DNA of 64,000 bases from Serratia rubidaea (lineage in GTDB: Bacteria > Pseudomonadota > Gammaproteobacteria > Enterobacterales > Enterobacteriaceae), in NCBI GenBank assembly GCA_901472405.1, contig LR590463.1, forward strand, positions 930,001 through 994,000, read 5' to 3'. Under the pieces are notes generated by a model. The model was given only the letters and a program-made list of their open reading frames with translations. It did not search any database and was not told the DNA's origin. This document shows, in pieces, positions 52,939 to 63,376 of this stretch (positions are counted from its first letter, which is position 1; every line of letters starts with the position of its first letter). The position numbers and the translations under genes were made by a program.

Positions 52939-53706
52939 ATGTGTGAACTGCTCGGGATGAGCGCGAATGTGCCGACCGATATCTGTTTCAGTTTTACCGG
53001 CCTGGTGCAGCGCGGCGGCCGCACCGGGCCGCATAAAGACGGTTGGGGCATCACCTTCTATGAAGGCAACGGCTGCCGCACCTTTAAAGATCCGCAGCCC
53101 AGCTTCAATTCACCGATCGCTCGTCTGGTGCAGGACTATCCGATTCAAGTCCTGCGCGGTGATCTCGCATATCCGCCAGGCCAACCGCGGCGAGGTGGCG
53201 CTGGAAAATACCCACCCGTTTACCCGCGAGCTGTGGGGACGCAACTGGACCTATGCGCACAACGGTCAGTTGAAAGGCTACCGCGGCCTGGAGACCGGCA
53301 CCTTCCGTCCGGTCGGCCAGACCGACAGCGAATATGCGTTCTGCTGGCTGCTGCATCAATTGTCGCTGAAATACCCGCGTACGCCGGGGCAGTGGCCGGC
53401 GGTGTTTCGCTATATCGCACTGCTGGCGCAGCAGCTGCGCAGTAAGGGCGTGTTCAATATGCTGCTGTCGGACGGCCAGTACGTGATGGCGTTCTGCTCG
53501 ACCAACCTGTACTGGATCACGCGTCGCGCGCCGTTTGGCAAGGCGACGCTGCTCGATCAGGACGTGGAAATTGATTTTCAGCAGCAGACCACGCCAACGA
53601 CGTGGTCACGGTGATTGCCACCCAGCCGCTGACCGGCAATGAAACCTGGCACAAGATTGCGCCAGGCGAGTTTGCCTTATTTCACTACGGTGAGCGGCTG
53701 CTGTGA
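52939..53706 (+). CDS. yafJ: Class II glutamine amidotransferase YafJ (two frameshifts)
   Basis: 255 residues when repaired, as in E. coli. The start [22 protein letters not shown] exposes Cys2, the N-terminal nucleophile; [32 protein letters not shown] and YAHNGQL are glutaminase motifs. The acceptor is unknown. One extra C near 53148 and one missing C near 53588 break the frame. The repaired end [24 protein letters not shown] to 53706 overlaps the convergent yafK end by 30 bases. Confidence 0.92.
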
Positions 53707-54474
53707 CTGGCTGAACGGGTTGCTGGACTGCGCGCCGGTGCTGGTGCCGGTTGCCGGCTGCGTCGTTGAGGCGAACAGCGTATTCGACTGCCCGCCGCTC
53801 ATCAGCGGCTGGCCCAGCACATACTGGCCGTTGGCGACGTGCACGGTCGGCGGCTGGTGGTTTTTGGCAAAGTAGTCGTAGCCCGGCTTCAGCTGACGCC
53901 AGAAGCTGGCGTAGACCGATGAGCGGTGGCGAATCATATTCTGCTCGGTCATGCGGAACGGATAGATGCTGATATCCACCAAGCGCTGGCCGTTGTTGAA
54001 CGCCGCCTCTACATAGCGATAGATTTCATCCATATAGCCGTTGGTCATGGCGTAACAGCCGATGGATTTACATTCGCCGTGGATCATCAGATAGGCGCCG
54101 GAATAGCCCTGCGCGCGATCGTATTCATTCGGGAAGCCGATGTTAATCGCCCGATAATAGCGGCTATCGGGTTTCAGATGGCGTACGTCGACGCTGTAAA
54201 AGCCCTCGGGACTTTTAAAGTCGCCCTGAACGCGTTTCGGACCCAGTCCGCCGGAATAGTTGCAGATCGGAAAACTATTCACCAGACGGAACTCATTGCC
54301 CATCTTGGCGTAAAGTTCTAACGTCCGCTCTTCTTTAAATATCTGGATATAAACCGGCGAACCCATTAATTGCTGTTTAACAACCGGTGCTTCAGGTACC
54401 TGCTCGCTGGCGCTGCAGGCCGTGATCATCGGCATAGAAACCAGCATCGCAAATAACAGCGCGATTCTGCTCAT
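53677..54474 (-). CDS. yafK: L,D-transpeptidase-family protein YafK/DpaA
   Basis: 265 residues, intact, YkuD domain. The catalytic motif HGECKSIGCYAM carries the nucleophilic Cys. It is similar to E. coli YafK (DpaA/LdtF), which releases Braun lipoprotein from peptidoglycan. Here the N-terminus MSRIALLFAMLVSMPMITACSAS has a lipobox-like ITAC, whereas E. coli has a plain signal peptide, so this protein may be membrane-anchored. The C-terminal 45 residues are rich in Ser, Thr, Gln and Pro and differ from E. coli. Confidence 0.92.
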   Translation of the reverse strand: MSRIALLFAMLVSMPMITACSASEQVPEAPVVKQQLMGSPVYIQIFKEERTLELYAKMGNEFRLVNSFPICNYSGGLGPKRVQGDFKSPEGFYSVDVRHLKPDSRYYRAINIGFPNEYDRAQGYSGAYLMIHGECKSIGCYAMTNGYMDEIYRYVEAAFNNGQRLVDISIYPFRMTEQNMIRHRSSVYASFWRQLKPGYDYFAKNHQPPTVHVANGQYVLGQPLMSGGQSNTLFASTTQPATGTSTGAQSSNPFSQSQQPLTVVK

Positions 54475-55182
54475 TCAATTATTCCTGCTATACCCCGTCA
54501 TAACGTCGCGCCATTCCCGTGCCGGCCATCCCGTTGCGCCCCCGCCGCGGGCCGTTGCCTGCTGCGGAACCGATATGCGGCCGCCCTCCTGGAGTGATTT
54601 GAATTATTCAGGGTAAATATTATATGTGCCGACGGTGAGTCACCGCCTGCGTGCCACTGACTTTTTGTTGCATTTACGCCACGCCAGATTACCAGCGTGT
54701 TGATATTTAGCAATATAGGATATGTATAAAAAAACTACAAAGCTCGATAAAAGTGAATTAACCGCCAATTTTTAACGATTTCTACGGAAAATAAGCAACA
54801 AATTAATTCCGTTTGCTTGACTCAGGTCACTGACGAATGGAGAAAAATGTTGCGAAAAATGTTAGCATCTTCGGCTTGATACCGCTGGGCTGTGGCCAGC
54901 GGGGCGGGTATTGGCAAGCAAGCCAACCGTGCGCGTTCAACGGCCGTTTCGCCAGCGATGAAGCAGCGTTACGCCGGTTGCAGGGTTGGCGAGGGAAGGG
55001 GGCGTCACTGACAATGGACATGCTGTTTTCTGCTCATAGCGTCAATACGCGAGAATTTATGTTGAATACGGTATCAGGTATTCAACCCGGAGGCGGCGTG
55101 TGGCGTCTCATCATCCTGGCATTGTCCGTACTGGCTCCGGCCACGACGACATGTGAAACCATAAAAACATCGTATAAATCCT
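54475..55182. other. 708-base region between yafK and nqrA without a clear gene
   Basis: The first part (54475-54600) is GC-rich. A distinct AT-rich stretch at about 54700-54830 follows, then GC-rich sequence up to nqrA. The nqr promoter must lie here. TTGACT at 54818-54823 could be a -35, but no good -10 follows at the right gap. I see no riboswitch or terminator I can name. An open frame from 54837 runs to within nqrA and is listed separately. Confidence 0.5.
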
Positions 55183-55190
55183 ATGATTAA
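54837..55190 (+). CDS. Possible small protein upstream of nqrA, unrecognised
   Basis: A 117-residue open frame from ATG 54837, or 57 residues from ATG 55017 ([16 protein letters not shown]). I do not recognise it. It has one hydrophobic stretch ([17 protein letters not shown]) near its C-terminus and overlaps the nqrA start by 8 bases, an arrangement that could couple it to nqrA. Composition gives little support, and it may be chance. Conservation in relatives would decide. Confidence 0.2.
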   Translation: MEKNVAKNVSIFGLIPLGCGQRGGYWQASQPCAFNGRFASDEAALRRLQGWRGKGASLTMDMLFSAHSVNTREFMLNTVSGIQPGGGVWRLIILALSVLAPATTTCETIKTSYKSYD

Positions 55191-56529
55191 AATCAGAAAA
55201 GGGTTAGACCTGCCGATAGCCGGGGCACCGACTCAGGCGATTCAGGACGGCCCGCATCTCAAGCATGTGGCACTGCTGGGGGAGGAGTATATCGGCATGC
55301 GTCCCTCCATGCTGGTGCAGGAGGGCGACAGCGTTAAGCTTGGTCAGGCGCTGTTTGAAGATAAAAAGAATCCCGGCGTGTTCTTCACCGCGCCGGCCGG
55401 CGGCAAGATTGTCGCCATCAACCGCGGCGAGCGCCGCGTCCTGCAATCGGTGGTGATCGCCGTTGACGACGACGCGCAGCAGGTGGAGTTCGCCCATTAC
55501 TCGGCGGCCGATCTGGCGCAGCTGGAGCGTGGCATGGTGGAAGGTGAGCTGCTGAGCAGTGGTCTGTGGACCGCGCTACGCACCCGTCCTTTCAGCAAAA
55601 CGCCGCACCCGGGCAGCACGCCGCGCGCCATTTTTGTCACCGCCATCGACACCCAGCCGCTGGCCGCCGACCCGCAGGTGATCATCGCCGATCAGCTGGC
55701 GGCGTTTAATGCCGGCCTGACGGTGCTGACGCGTCTGACCGACGGCAAGGTGCACGTCTGCCAGGCGGCCGGTGGTAAACTGTCCGGCGCCGATAACGCG
55801 CAAATCACCTATAACGAATTCGCCGGTCCGCACCCTGCGGGGCTAGTAGGCACTCACATTCACTTTATCGAGCCGGTGAGCATCAAGAAAACCGTGTGGC
55901 ATATCGGCTATCAGGATGTGATCGCCATCGGCACGCTGTTCACCACCGGCAAGCTCGACACGCGCCGCGTGGTCGCCCTGGCCGGGCCGCAGGTGGAGCA
56001 GCCGACGCTGCTGCGCACCCGTCTGGGCGCCAGCCTGGAAGAGCTGACCGCCGGCCGCCTGAAAGCGGGCGAGAACCGTATTATCAGCGGTTCGGTGCTG
56101 AGCGGCGCGCATGCCGCGGGGCCGAAAGCCTATCTTGGCCGTTTCCATAGCCAGGTGTCGGTGCTGGAAGAGGGACGTGAAAAAGAGCTGCTCGGCTGGG
56201 TGCTGCCTTCGTCGAACAAGTTCACCATTACCCGCACCACGCTGGGGCACTTCCTGAAGAACAAGCTGTTCGCCTTCTCCACCAGCACCAACGGCGGCGA
56301 GCGCTCGATGGTGCCGATCGGCAACTACGAGCGGGTGATGCCGCTGGATATTCTGCCGACGCTGCTGCTGCGCGACCTGCTGGCGGGCGATACCGACAGC
56401 GCGCAGGCGCTGGGCTGCCTGGAGCTGGATGAAGAGGATCTGGCGTTGTGCACCTTTGTCTGCCCGGGCAAGTATGAATACGCTCCGGTGCTGCGCGACG
56501 TGCTGACCAAGATTGAGCTGGAAGGATAA
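55183..56529 (+). CDS. nqrA: Na+-translocating NADH:quinone reductase subunit A
   Basis: 448 residues, intact. It starts [20 protein letters not shown], the family N-terminus. NqrA is the peripheral cytoplasmic subunit near the ubiquinone site of the six-subunit sodium pump. It is the first gene of the nqr operon, 3 bases before nqrB. E. coli lacks this complex; here the operon occupies the place of yafQ-dinJ. Confidence 0.97.
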   Translation: MIKIRKGLDLPIAGAPTQAIQDGPHLKHVALLGEEYIGMRPSMLVQEGDSVKLGQALFEDKKNPGVFFTAPAGGKIVAINRGERRVLQSVVIAVDDDAQQVEFAHYSAADLAQLERGMVEGELLSSGLWTALRTRPFSKTPHPGSTPRAIFVTAIDTQPLAADPQVIIADQLAAFNAGLTVLTRLTDGKVHVCQAAGGKLSGADNAQITYNEFAGPHPAGLVGTHIHFIEPVSIKKTVWHIGYQDVIAIGTLFTTGKLDTRRVVALAGPQVEQPTLLRTRLGASLEELTAGRLKAGENRIISGSVLSGAHAAGPKAYLGRFHSQVSVLEEGREKELLGWVLPSSNKFTITRTTLGHFLKNKLFAFSTSTNGGERSMVPIGNYERVMPLDILPTLLLRDLLAGDTDSAQALGCLELDEEDLALCTFVCPGKYEYAPVLRDVLTKIELEG

Positions 56530-56532
56530 CCC

Positions 56533-57774
56533 ATGGGCCTGAAGAATTATTTTGAGAAAATCGAGCATCACTTCACGCCGGGCGGCAAGCTGGAAAAGTG
56601 GTACCCGTTATATGAAGCCACCACCACGGTATTCTACACGCCGGGCACGGTGACGCACGGCGCTTCGCACGTGCGCGACGCCATCGACCTGAAGCGCATG
56701 ATGATTCTGGTGTGGATGGCGGTATTCCCGGCGATGTTCTGGGGCATGTACAACGTAGGCCAGCAGGCGATTCCCGCGCTGCACCAGATGTACAGCGGCG
56801 AGCAGCTGCAACAGGTGCTGGCGGGCGACTGGCACTACGTGCTGGCGCAGTGGCTGGGCGCCTCGCTGGCGCCGGATGCCGGCTGGGTCAGTAAAATGGT
56901 GCTGGGGGCAACCTACTTTGTGCCGATTTACGCCGTGGTGTTTATCGTCGGCGGTTTCTGGGAAGTGTTGTTCTCCATCATCCGCAAACATGAGATTAAC
57001 GAAGGCTTCTTCGTCACCTCGATTCTGTTTGCGCTGATCGTACCGCCGACGCTGCCGCTGTGGCAGGCGGCACTGGGGATCACCTTCGGCGTCGTGGTCG
57101 CCAAAGAGATCTTCGGCGGCACCGGGCGTAACTTCCTCAACCCGGCGCTGGCGGGGCGCGCATTTCTGTTCTTCGCCTACCCGGCGCAGATTTCCGGCGA
57201 TCTGGTATGGACCTCGGCGGACGGCTTCTCCGGCGCAACCCCGCTGGCCCAGTGGAGCGCCGGCGGCGCGCAGGGGCTGAGCAACGTGGCGACCGGCCAC
57301 TCCATCACCTGGATGGACGCCTTCCTCGGCAACATTCCAGGCTCGGTCGGTGAAGTCTCCACGCTGATGATCCTGATCGGCGGCGCGATAATCCTGTTTG
57401 CCCGCATCGCTTCCTGGCGCATCGTCGCCGGCGTGATGCTCGGCATGATCGCCGCCGCCTACCTGTTTAACGCGATCGGCTCCGACACCAACCCGATGTT
57501 CGCCATGCCGTGGTACTGGCATATGGTGCTGGGCGGTTTCGCCTTCGGCATGATCTTTATGGCGACCGACCCGGTTTCCGCCGCCTTCACCAACAAAGGG
57601 AAGTGGTGGTACGGCATCCTGATCGGCGTGATGTGCGTGTTGATTCGCGTGGTCAACCCGGCCTATCCGGAAGGGATGATGCTGGCGATCCTGTTCGCCA
57701 ACCTGTTCGCGCCGCTGTTCGATTATCTGGTGGTGCAGGCTAACATCAAGCGGAGAAAAGCCCGTGGCGAGTGA
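56533..57774 (+). CDS. nqrB: Na+-NQR subunit B (covalent FMN, Na+ channel subunit)
   Basis: 413 residues, intact, with about ten membrane segments. The covalent FMN site is Thr236 in the motif FSGATPLAQ. It also binds riboflavin and forms the sodium path. The ribosome site GGAT precedes ATG 56533. The stop overlaps nqrC by 11 bases. Confidence 0.97.
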   Translation: MGLKNYFEKIEHHFTPGGKLEKWYPLYEATTTVFYTPGTVTHGASHVRDAIDLKRMMILVWMAVFPAMFWGMYNVGQQAIPALHQMYSGEQLQQVLAGDWHYVLAQWLGASLAPDAGWVSKMVLGATYFVPIYAVVFIVGGFWEVLFSIIRKHEINEGFFVTSILFALIVPPTLPLWQAALGITFGVVVAKEIFGGTGRNFLNPALAGRAFLFFAYPAQISGDLVWTSADGFSGATPLAQWSAGGAQGLSNVATGHSITWMDAFLGNIPGSVGEVSTLMILIGGAIILFARIASWRIVAGVMLGMIAAAYLFNAIGSDTNPMFAMPWYWHMVLGGFAFGMIFMATDPVSAAFTNKGKWWYGILIGVMCVLIRVVNPAYPEGMMLAILFANLFAPLFDYLVVQANIKRRKARGE

Positions 57775-58550
57775 AGCAAAAAATGACGGCATCGGTAAAA
57801 CGCTGCTGGTAGTACTGTTGCTGTGTCTGGTGTGTTCAGTGGTGGTGGCGGGCTCCGCCGTCGGCCTGAAGTCCAAACAGCAGGAGCAAAAGCTGCTGGA
57901 TAAGCAGCGCAATATCCTGGACGTGGCGGGGCTGCTGCAGCCGGCCATGCCCAGCGAGCAGGTAAAACAAACCTTTGATAAGCGTATCGAGGCGCGGCTG
58001 GTGGATCTGAACAGCGGCGACTTCGTGCAGGGCGATGCGGCATCGTTCGATCGGGCCGCTGCGCTGCGCGATAACGCCAAGAGCATCGCCTTGCCGGCGG
58101 CGCAGGATCCGGCGGGCATCAAACGTCGCAGCAACCAGGCGGAAATTTATCTGGTGCGCGATGAGGCCGGCGCGGTCAGCAAAATCGTGCTGCCGGTGTA
58201 CGGCACCGGCCTGTGGTCGATGATGTACGCCTTTGTCGCCGTTGACGGCGACGGCGACACGGTCAAAGGCATCACCTACTACGACCAGGGGGAAACTCCG
58301 GGGCTGGGCGGTGAAGTGGAAAATCCGGCCTGGCGCCAGCAGTGGATCGGCAAGAAGCTGTTTGACGACGGCGGCAAGCCGGCGATCCGCGTGGTGAAAG
58401 GCGGCGCGCCCGCAGGGGATATTCACGGCGTGGACGGCCTGTCCGGCGCGACCCTGACCTCCAACGGCGTACAGCACACTTTTGATTTCTGGTTGGGCGA
58501 ACACGGTTTTGGCCCGTTCCTGAAAAAAGTCCGTGAAGGAGCGCTGAAAA

Positions 58551-58558
<8 letters not shown>
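57764..58558 (+). CDS. nqrC: Na+-NQR subunit C (covalent FMN)
   Basis: 264 residues from GTG 57764, intact. One N-terminal membrane segment (about residues 10-32) is followed by a periplasmic FMN domain with the flavin attachment Thr230 in [12 protein letters not shown]. The FMN is attached by ApbE, whose gene ends this operon. The GTG is supported by the [21 protein letters not shown]-terminus and overlap with nqrB. Confidence 0.96.
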
Positions 58559-59180
<622 letters not shown>

Positions 59181-59186
59181 TCGGCG

Positions 59187-59782
59187 ATGGAACACTATAT
59201 CAGTCTGTTTGTTCGCGCCGTTTTCGTTGAAAACATGGCGCTGGCGTTCTTCCTCGGCATGTGTACCTTCCTCGCGGTGTCGAAGAAGGTCTCTACCGCC
59301 TTTGGTCTGGGGATTGCCGTCACCATCGTGCTGGGCATCGCGGTGCCGGCGAACAACCTGGTCTACAACCTGATCCTGCGCGACGGCGCGCTGATGGATG
59401 GCGTGGACCTGAGCTTCCTCAACTTCATCACCTTTATCGGGGTGATTGCGGCGCTGGTGCAGATTCTGGAGATGATCCTCGATCGCTTCTTCCCGTCGCT
59501 GTACAACGCCCTCGGCATCTTCCTGCCGCTGATTACCGTGAACTGCGCCATCTTCGGCGGCGTGTCCTTCATGGTGCAGCGTGACTACAACTTCGCGGAA
59601 TCCGTAGTGTACGGCTTCGGCTCCGGCACCGGCTGGATGTTGGCGATTGTGGCGATGGCGGGGATCCGCGAAAAACTGAAGTATGCCGATGTGCCGGCAG
59701 GGTTACGCGGTCTGGCATCACCTTTATTACCACCGGGCTGATGGCGTTGGGCTTTATGTCCTTCTCCGGGGTTCAGTTGTAA
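59187..59782 (+). CDS. nqrE: Na+-NQR subunit E (frameshifted near the end)
   Basis: 198 residues when repaired, six membrane segments ([45 protein letters not shown] with the conserved Cys). As written the frame is lost near 59714, one G missing, so the last helix reads ASPLLPPG and stops early. With the base restored it ends [23 protein letters not shown] at 59782. A true loss would disable the whole pump. Confidence 0.95.
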
Positions 59783-59809
59783 TAACCCAGAGATAAAGGC
59801 GGAAAATTT

Positions 59810-61033
59810 ATGGAAATTATTTTAGGCGTAGCGATGTTCACCTGCATCGTCATGGTGCTGGCGCTACTGATCCTGTTTGCCAAGTCCAAACTGGTGAACA
59901 CGGGCGACGTGGCCGTTGAAGTCAACGGCGACCTGGATAAAAGCTTCCACGCGCCGGCGGGGGACAAGCTGCTCAATATGCTGTCCGGTCAGGGGATTTT
60001 CGTCTCCTCGGCCTGCGGCGGCGGCGGTTCCTGCGGCCAGTGCCGGGTGGTGATCAAAGAAGGCGGCGGCGATATCCTGCCGACCGAACTGTCGCATATC
60101 ACCAAGCGCGAAGCGAAAGAGGGTTGCCGTCTGGCCTGTCAGGTCAACGTGAAGCAGAACCTGAAAATTGAGCTGCCGGAGGAGATCTTCGGCGTGAAGA
60201 AATGGGAATGCGAAGTCATTTCCAATGACAACAAAGCGACCTTTATCAAAGAGCTGAAGCTGAAGATCCCGGACGGTGAGGATGTGCCTTTCCGCGCCGG
60301 CGGTTTTATTCAGATTGAAGCGCCGGCGCACGATATCGGCTATGCCGATTTCGACGTGCCGGAAGAGTACCGCGGCGACTGGGACAAGTTTAACCTGTTC
60401 CGCTACCGCTCCAAGGTGGACGACACCACGGTGCGCGCGTATTCCATGGCGAACTACCCGGAAGAGAAAGGCATCATCATGCTGAACGTGCGTATCGCCA
60501 CGCCGCCGCCGAACAATCCGGATGTGCCGCCGGGCATTATGTCGTCGTACATCTGGTCGCTGAAGCCGGGCGACAAGGTGACGATTTCCGGGCCGTTCGG
60601 CGAGTTCTTCGCCAAAAAGACCGACGCCGAGATGATCTTTATCGGCGGCGGCGCGGGTATGGCGCCGATGCGTTCGCATATTTTCGATCAGCTGAAACGT
60701 CTGCACTCGAAGCGCAAGATCACCTTCTGGTACGGCGCCCGCTCGCTGCGTGAAATGTTCTATGAAGATGACTTCAATCATCTGCAGGAAGAGAACGAAA
60801 ACTTCACCTGGCACGTGGCGCTGTCGGATCCGCAGCCTGAGGATAACTGGACCGGCTACACCGGCTTTATCCACAACGTGTTGCTGGAGAACTACCTGAA
60901 GAACCATCCGGCGCCGGAAGACTGTGAGTTCTACATGTGCGGGCCGCCGATGATGAACGCCGCGGTGATCAAGATGCTGAAGGATTTGGGCGTTGAAGAT
61001 GAAAACATCATGCTTGATGACTTTGGTGGCTAA
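59810..61033 (+). CDS. nqrF: Na+-NQR subunit F (NADH dehydrogenase, 2Fe-2S, FAD)
   Basis: 407 residues, intact. N-terminal membrane helix (residues 3-24), ferredoxin domain with the cluster cysteines in [14 protein letters not shown] (Cys69, Cys75, Cys78) plus one in CRLACQ, then FAD domain ([11 protein letters not shown]) and NADH domain ([28 protein letters not shown]). It takes electrons from NADH and passes them to the pump. Confidence 0.97.
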   Translation: MEIILGVAMFTCIVMVLALLILFAKSKLVNTGDVAVEVNGDLDKSFHAPAGDKLLNMLSGQGIFVSSACGGGGSCGQCRVVIKEGGGDILPTELSHITKREAKEGCRLACQVNVKQNLKIELPEEIFGVKKWECEVISNDNKATFIKELKLKIPDGEDVPFRAGGFIQIEAPAHDIGYADFDVPEEYRGDWDKFNLFRYRSKVDDTTVRAYSMANYPEEKGIIMLNVRIATPPPNNPDVPPGIMSSYIWSLKPGDKVTISGPFGEFFAKKTDAEMIFIGGGAGMAPMRSHIFDQLKRLHSKRKITFWYGARSLREMFYEDDFNHLQEENENFTWHVALSDPQPEDNWTGYTGFIHNVLLENYLKNHPAPEDCEFYMCGPPMMNAAVIKMLKDLGVEDENIMLDDFGG

Positions 61034-62063
61034 ATGCGCGCGTCAGCGATGAAAGGCTGGATAACGCTGGTGGCGCTTGGCGCCACCCTGCTGTTAAGCG
61101 GATGCGGCCGACGCAGGTGAACCTTGATGGTAAAACCATGGGGACCTCCTACTCGATCCGCTATCTGCCCGGCGACGATACGCCGTCGGCCAGCAAGATT
61201 CAGGCGGAGATCGACAAACGTCTGGAGCTGGTGAACGACCAGATGTCGACCTACCGGCCGGATTCGGAGCTGAGCCGCTTTAACCGCAGCCGCGCGGTCG
61301 ACACGCCGTTCCCGTCTCCGCCGCGACGGCGCAGGTGGTCAGCGAAGCGCTGCGCATTAACCGCGTGACCGACGGCGCGCTGGACGTCACCGTCGGGCCG
61401 CTGGTCAACCTGTGGGGCTTTGGCCCGGAAGGGCGCAGAAGCCAGGTGCCGGACGCCGCAGAGCTGGCGCAGCGCCGCGCCTGGACCGGTATCGACAAGC
61501 TGGCGGTGCAGGGCAATGCGCTGGTGAAGCATATCCCGGAGCTGTATGTCGACCTGTCGTCAATCGCCAAGGGCTATGGCGTTGACGTGGTGGTGAACTA
61601 CCTGCACTCCCAGCAGGTAAGAAACTACATGGTGGATATCGGCGGCGAGGTGCGCACCCGCGGTCTGAACGGCAAGGAGCAGCCGTGGCGGATTGCCATT
61701 GAGCGGCCGGCCAGCGGCGGGGAGCAGCGTGCGCAGCTGGTGATTCAGCCCGGTAATATGGCGATTGCCACCTCGGGTGATTATCGCAACTACTTCGAGC
61801 AGGACGGCGTACGCTATTCGCATACCATCGATCCGCGCAGCGGCCGGCCGATTGAACACCGTCTGGCGTCGATTACCGTGATCAGCCCGACCTGCATGAC
61901 CGCCGACGGCCTGTCTACCGGGCTGGACGTAATGGGGCCGGAACGTGGCATGGCGCTGGCCAACCTGCTGGGGATCCCGGTCTATATGATCGTGAAAACC
62001 GACGACGGTTTTGAAGAGCGCTATTCCGAGGCCTTTAAACCGTATATGAATAAAATCCTGTGA
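61034..62063 (+). CDS. apbE: FAD:protein FMN transferase ApbE (two frameshifts)
   Basis: 343 residues when repaired. The start MRASAMKGWITLVALGATLLLSGC is a lipoprotein signal. The repaired frame continues GPTQVNLDGKTMGTSYSIRYL, then DVTVGPLVNLWGFGPEG, DLSSIAKGYGVD, SGDYRNYFEQDGVRYSHTIDPRSG and TCMTADGLSTGL, all ApbE signatures. It attaches FMN to NqrB and NqrC outside the cytoplasmic membrane. One base is missing near 61110 and one near 61312. It starts immediately after the nqrF stop. Confidence 0.94.
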
Positions 62064-62070
62064 GGCCGCT

Positions 62071-62298
62071 ATGCTGACGGTATTTGTTGCCACCTTTGTG
62101 TTGTTTCTGCTGATTATCGGCGGCATGTCGCTGGGCTATGTGTTCAAACGCAAAAGCCTGCAGGGCAGCTGCGGCGGCATCACCGCGCTGGGGATGGAGA
62201 AAGTCTGCGACTGCCCGGAACCGTGCGATGCGCGCAAAAAGCGTCTGGCTAAAGAGGCGCTGCGCCGGGAACAGTTGGAAAAGCACCGCATTTTATAA
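62071..62298 (+). CDS. nqrM: Na+-NQR maturation protein NqrM
   Basis: 75 residues, intact. One membrane helix (residues 3-25) is followed by four conserved cysteines (GSCGG, KVCDCPEPCD). NqrM (DUF539) is needed to deliver iron to the NqrD/NqrE site. It ends the nqr operon, 7 bases after apbE, and its end overlaps the convergent GDPD gene by a few bases. Confidence 0.94.
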   Translation: MLTVFVATFVLFLLIIGGMSLGYVFKRKSLQGSCGGITALGMEKVCDCPEPCDARKKRLAKEALRREQLEKHRIL

Positions 62299-63225
62299 CC
62301 GTTCACTCTTATTCCGGGGCGCGGCTGCCGCGTCCCGATTCCTCTTCCGCCACTGCTGCGCCTGTTCGGGCGAATCCACCATCACCGCGTCAGCCCCCAA
62401 CGTTTGCGCCTGCTGGTAAGCCTCCGGCGAGTTAATGCCGAATAACACAATCCGCGCCGGACCCTGCGAACGGAAACAGGCATTGATTCCTCATCCCAGC
62501 TGAGCTGCGCCTTGGAGCGTCCTTCGCCAGCGTGTATTTCTCCACCACCTCGACTTCGCGCGTCAGCTCCAGCCCGTACCAGCGGGGCGTCGCGTCGTGC
62601 GGCTGCAGCTGGCAGCGGTGCGCCATGGCGACGTTAGCCAGCAGGCTGCGGGTTTCATCACGGCTGACAAAGCGCGCGATCTGCGGCGGTAGCGCCTGCA
62701 GGTAGCGGGCATCGGTGGAATAGATCCGGGTGCGCGCCAGCGCGTGCTGCTCTTCCAACGTCGTCAGCAGCGCGTCGGCGAAGCGGGCCGGATCGGCGTC
62801 CGGCGACTTGATGTCCAGATAGAAGGTGGCGTGCGGAAAGGTTTGCAGCACCGTTGCCAGCCGGGGAATGCCGATGCCCTGGGCACGGTACGGTGGCCGT
62901 CGCCACGGGTGTAGGCCCAGCCGGCATCCGTTTGCGCCAGTTGTGCTGCGCTATAGGCGGAGACCGGGCCGCGGGCGTTAGTGAGTGCTTGCAGATCGGC
63001 AGGGCGATAGAGAACGACCACCCCGTCTTTACTCAGCTGCAGCGTGATCCACACGGCGTCGGCGCCGTTAGCCAATGCGCTGCGGATGGCCGGCACGGTA
63101 TTTTCCGGCGCATCGGCGGTGCCGCCGCGGTGGGCGATAATGGCCGGTTGCGACGCGGCGACGGCGTTATACAGCGGGGCGCACAGCAGTAGCAGCAGTG
63201 CGGGCAGGGCGCGGAGAAGCGGCAT
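62293..63225 (-). CDS. GDPD-family protein with degenerate active site (frameshifted)
   Basis: About 310 residues with a signal peptide (MPLLRALPALLLLLCAPLYNAVA). The fold is recognisable as glycerophosphodiester phosphodiesterase: IIAHRGGTADAPENTVPAI is normal. The next motif, usually Glu-x-Asp, reads AVWITLQLSKDG, and the usual His-Asp reads VLYRPAD, all in an unbroken frame. Metal binding and catalysis are therefore doubtful. Further on, FYLDIKSPDADPARFADALL and SPEAYQQAQTLGADAVMVDSP fit the barrel end. Frame breaks lie near 62885, 62520 and 62485. A role in a periplasmic complex without catalysis is possible. Confidence 0.8.
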
Positions 63226-63343
63226 GAGAACGTTCCTGAAATTGACCTGGCGTTATTATACGGCTGAAAAATGACGTTTTTTTTAACCTCCGCCGTCTGT
63301 ATTCGGAGATTGCCTAGGCCCGTCTTGAGAGTGCGCAATTTTG

Positions 63344-63359
63344 CTGTATACTTATCCAG
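63344..63359. promoter_or_regulatory. LexA box upstream of dinB
   Basis: CTGTATACTTATCCAG fits the LexA pattern CTG-N10-CAG with an AT-rich centre, flanked by TG and TA as in TACTGTATATATATACAGTA. It lies 17 bases before dinB, so dinB should be SOS-induced as in E. coli. Confidence 0.88.
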
Positions 63360-63376
63360 TATTGTTGGAGGGCGCG

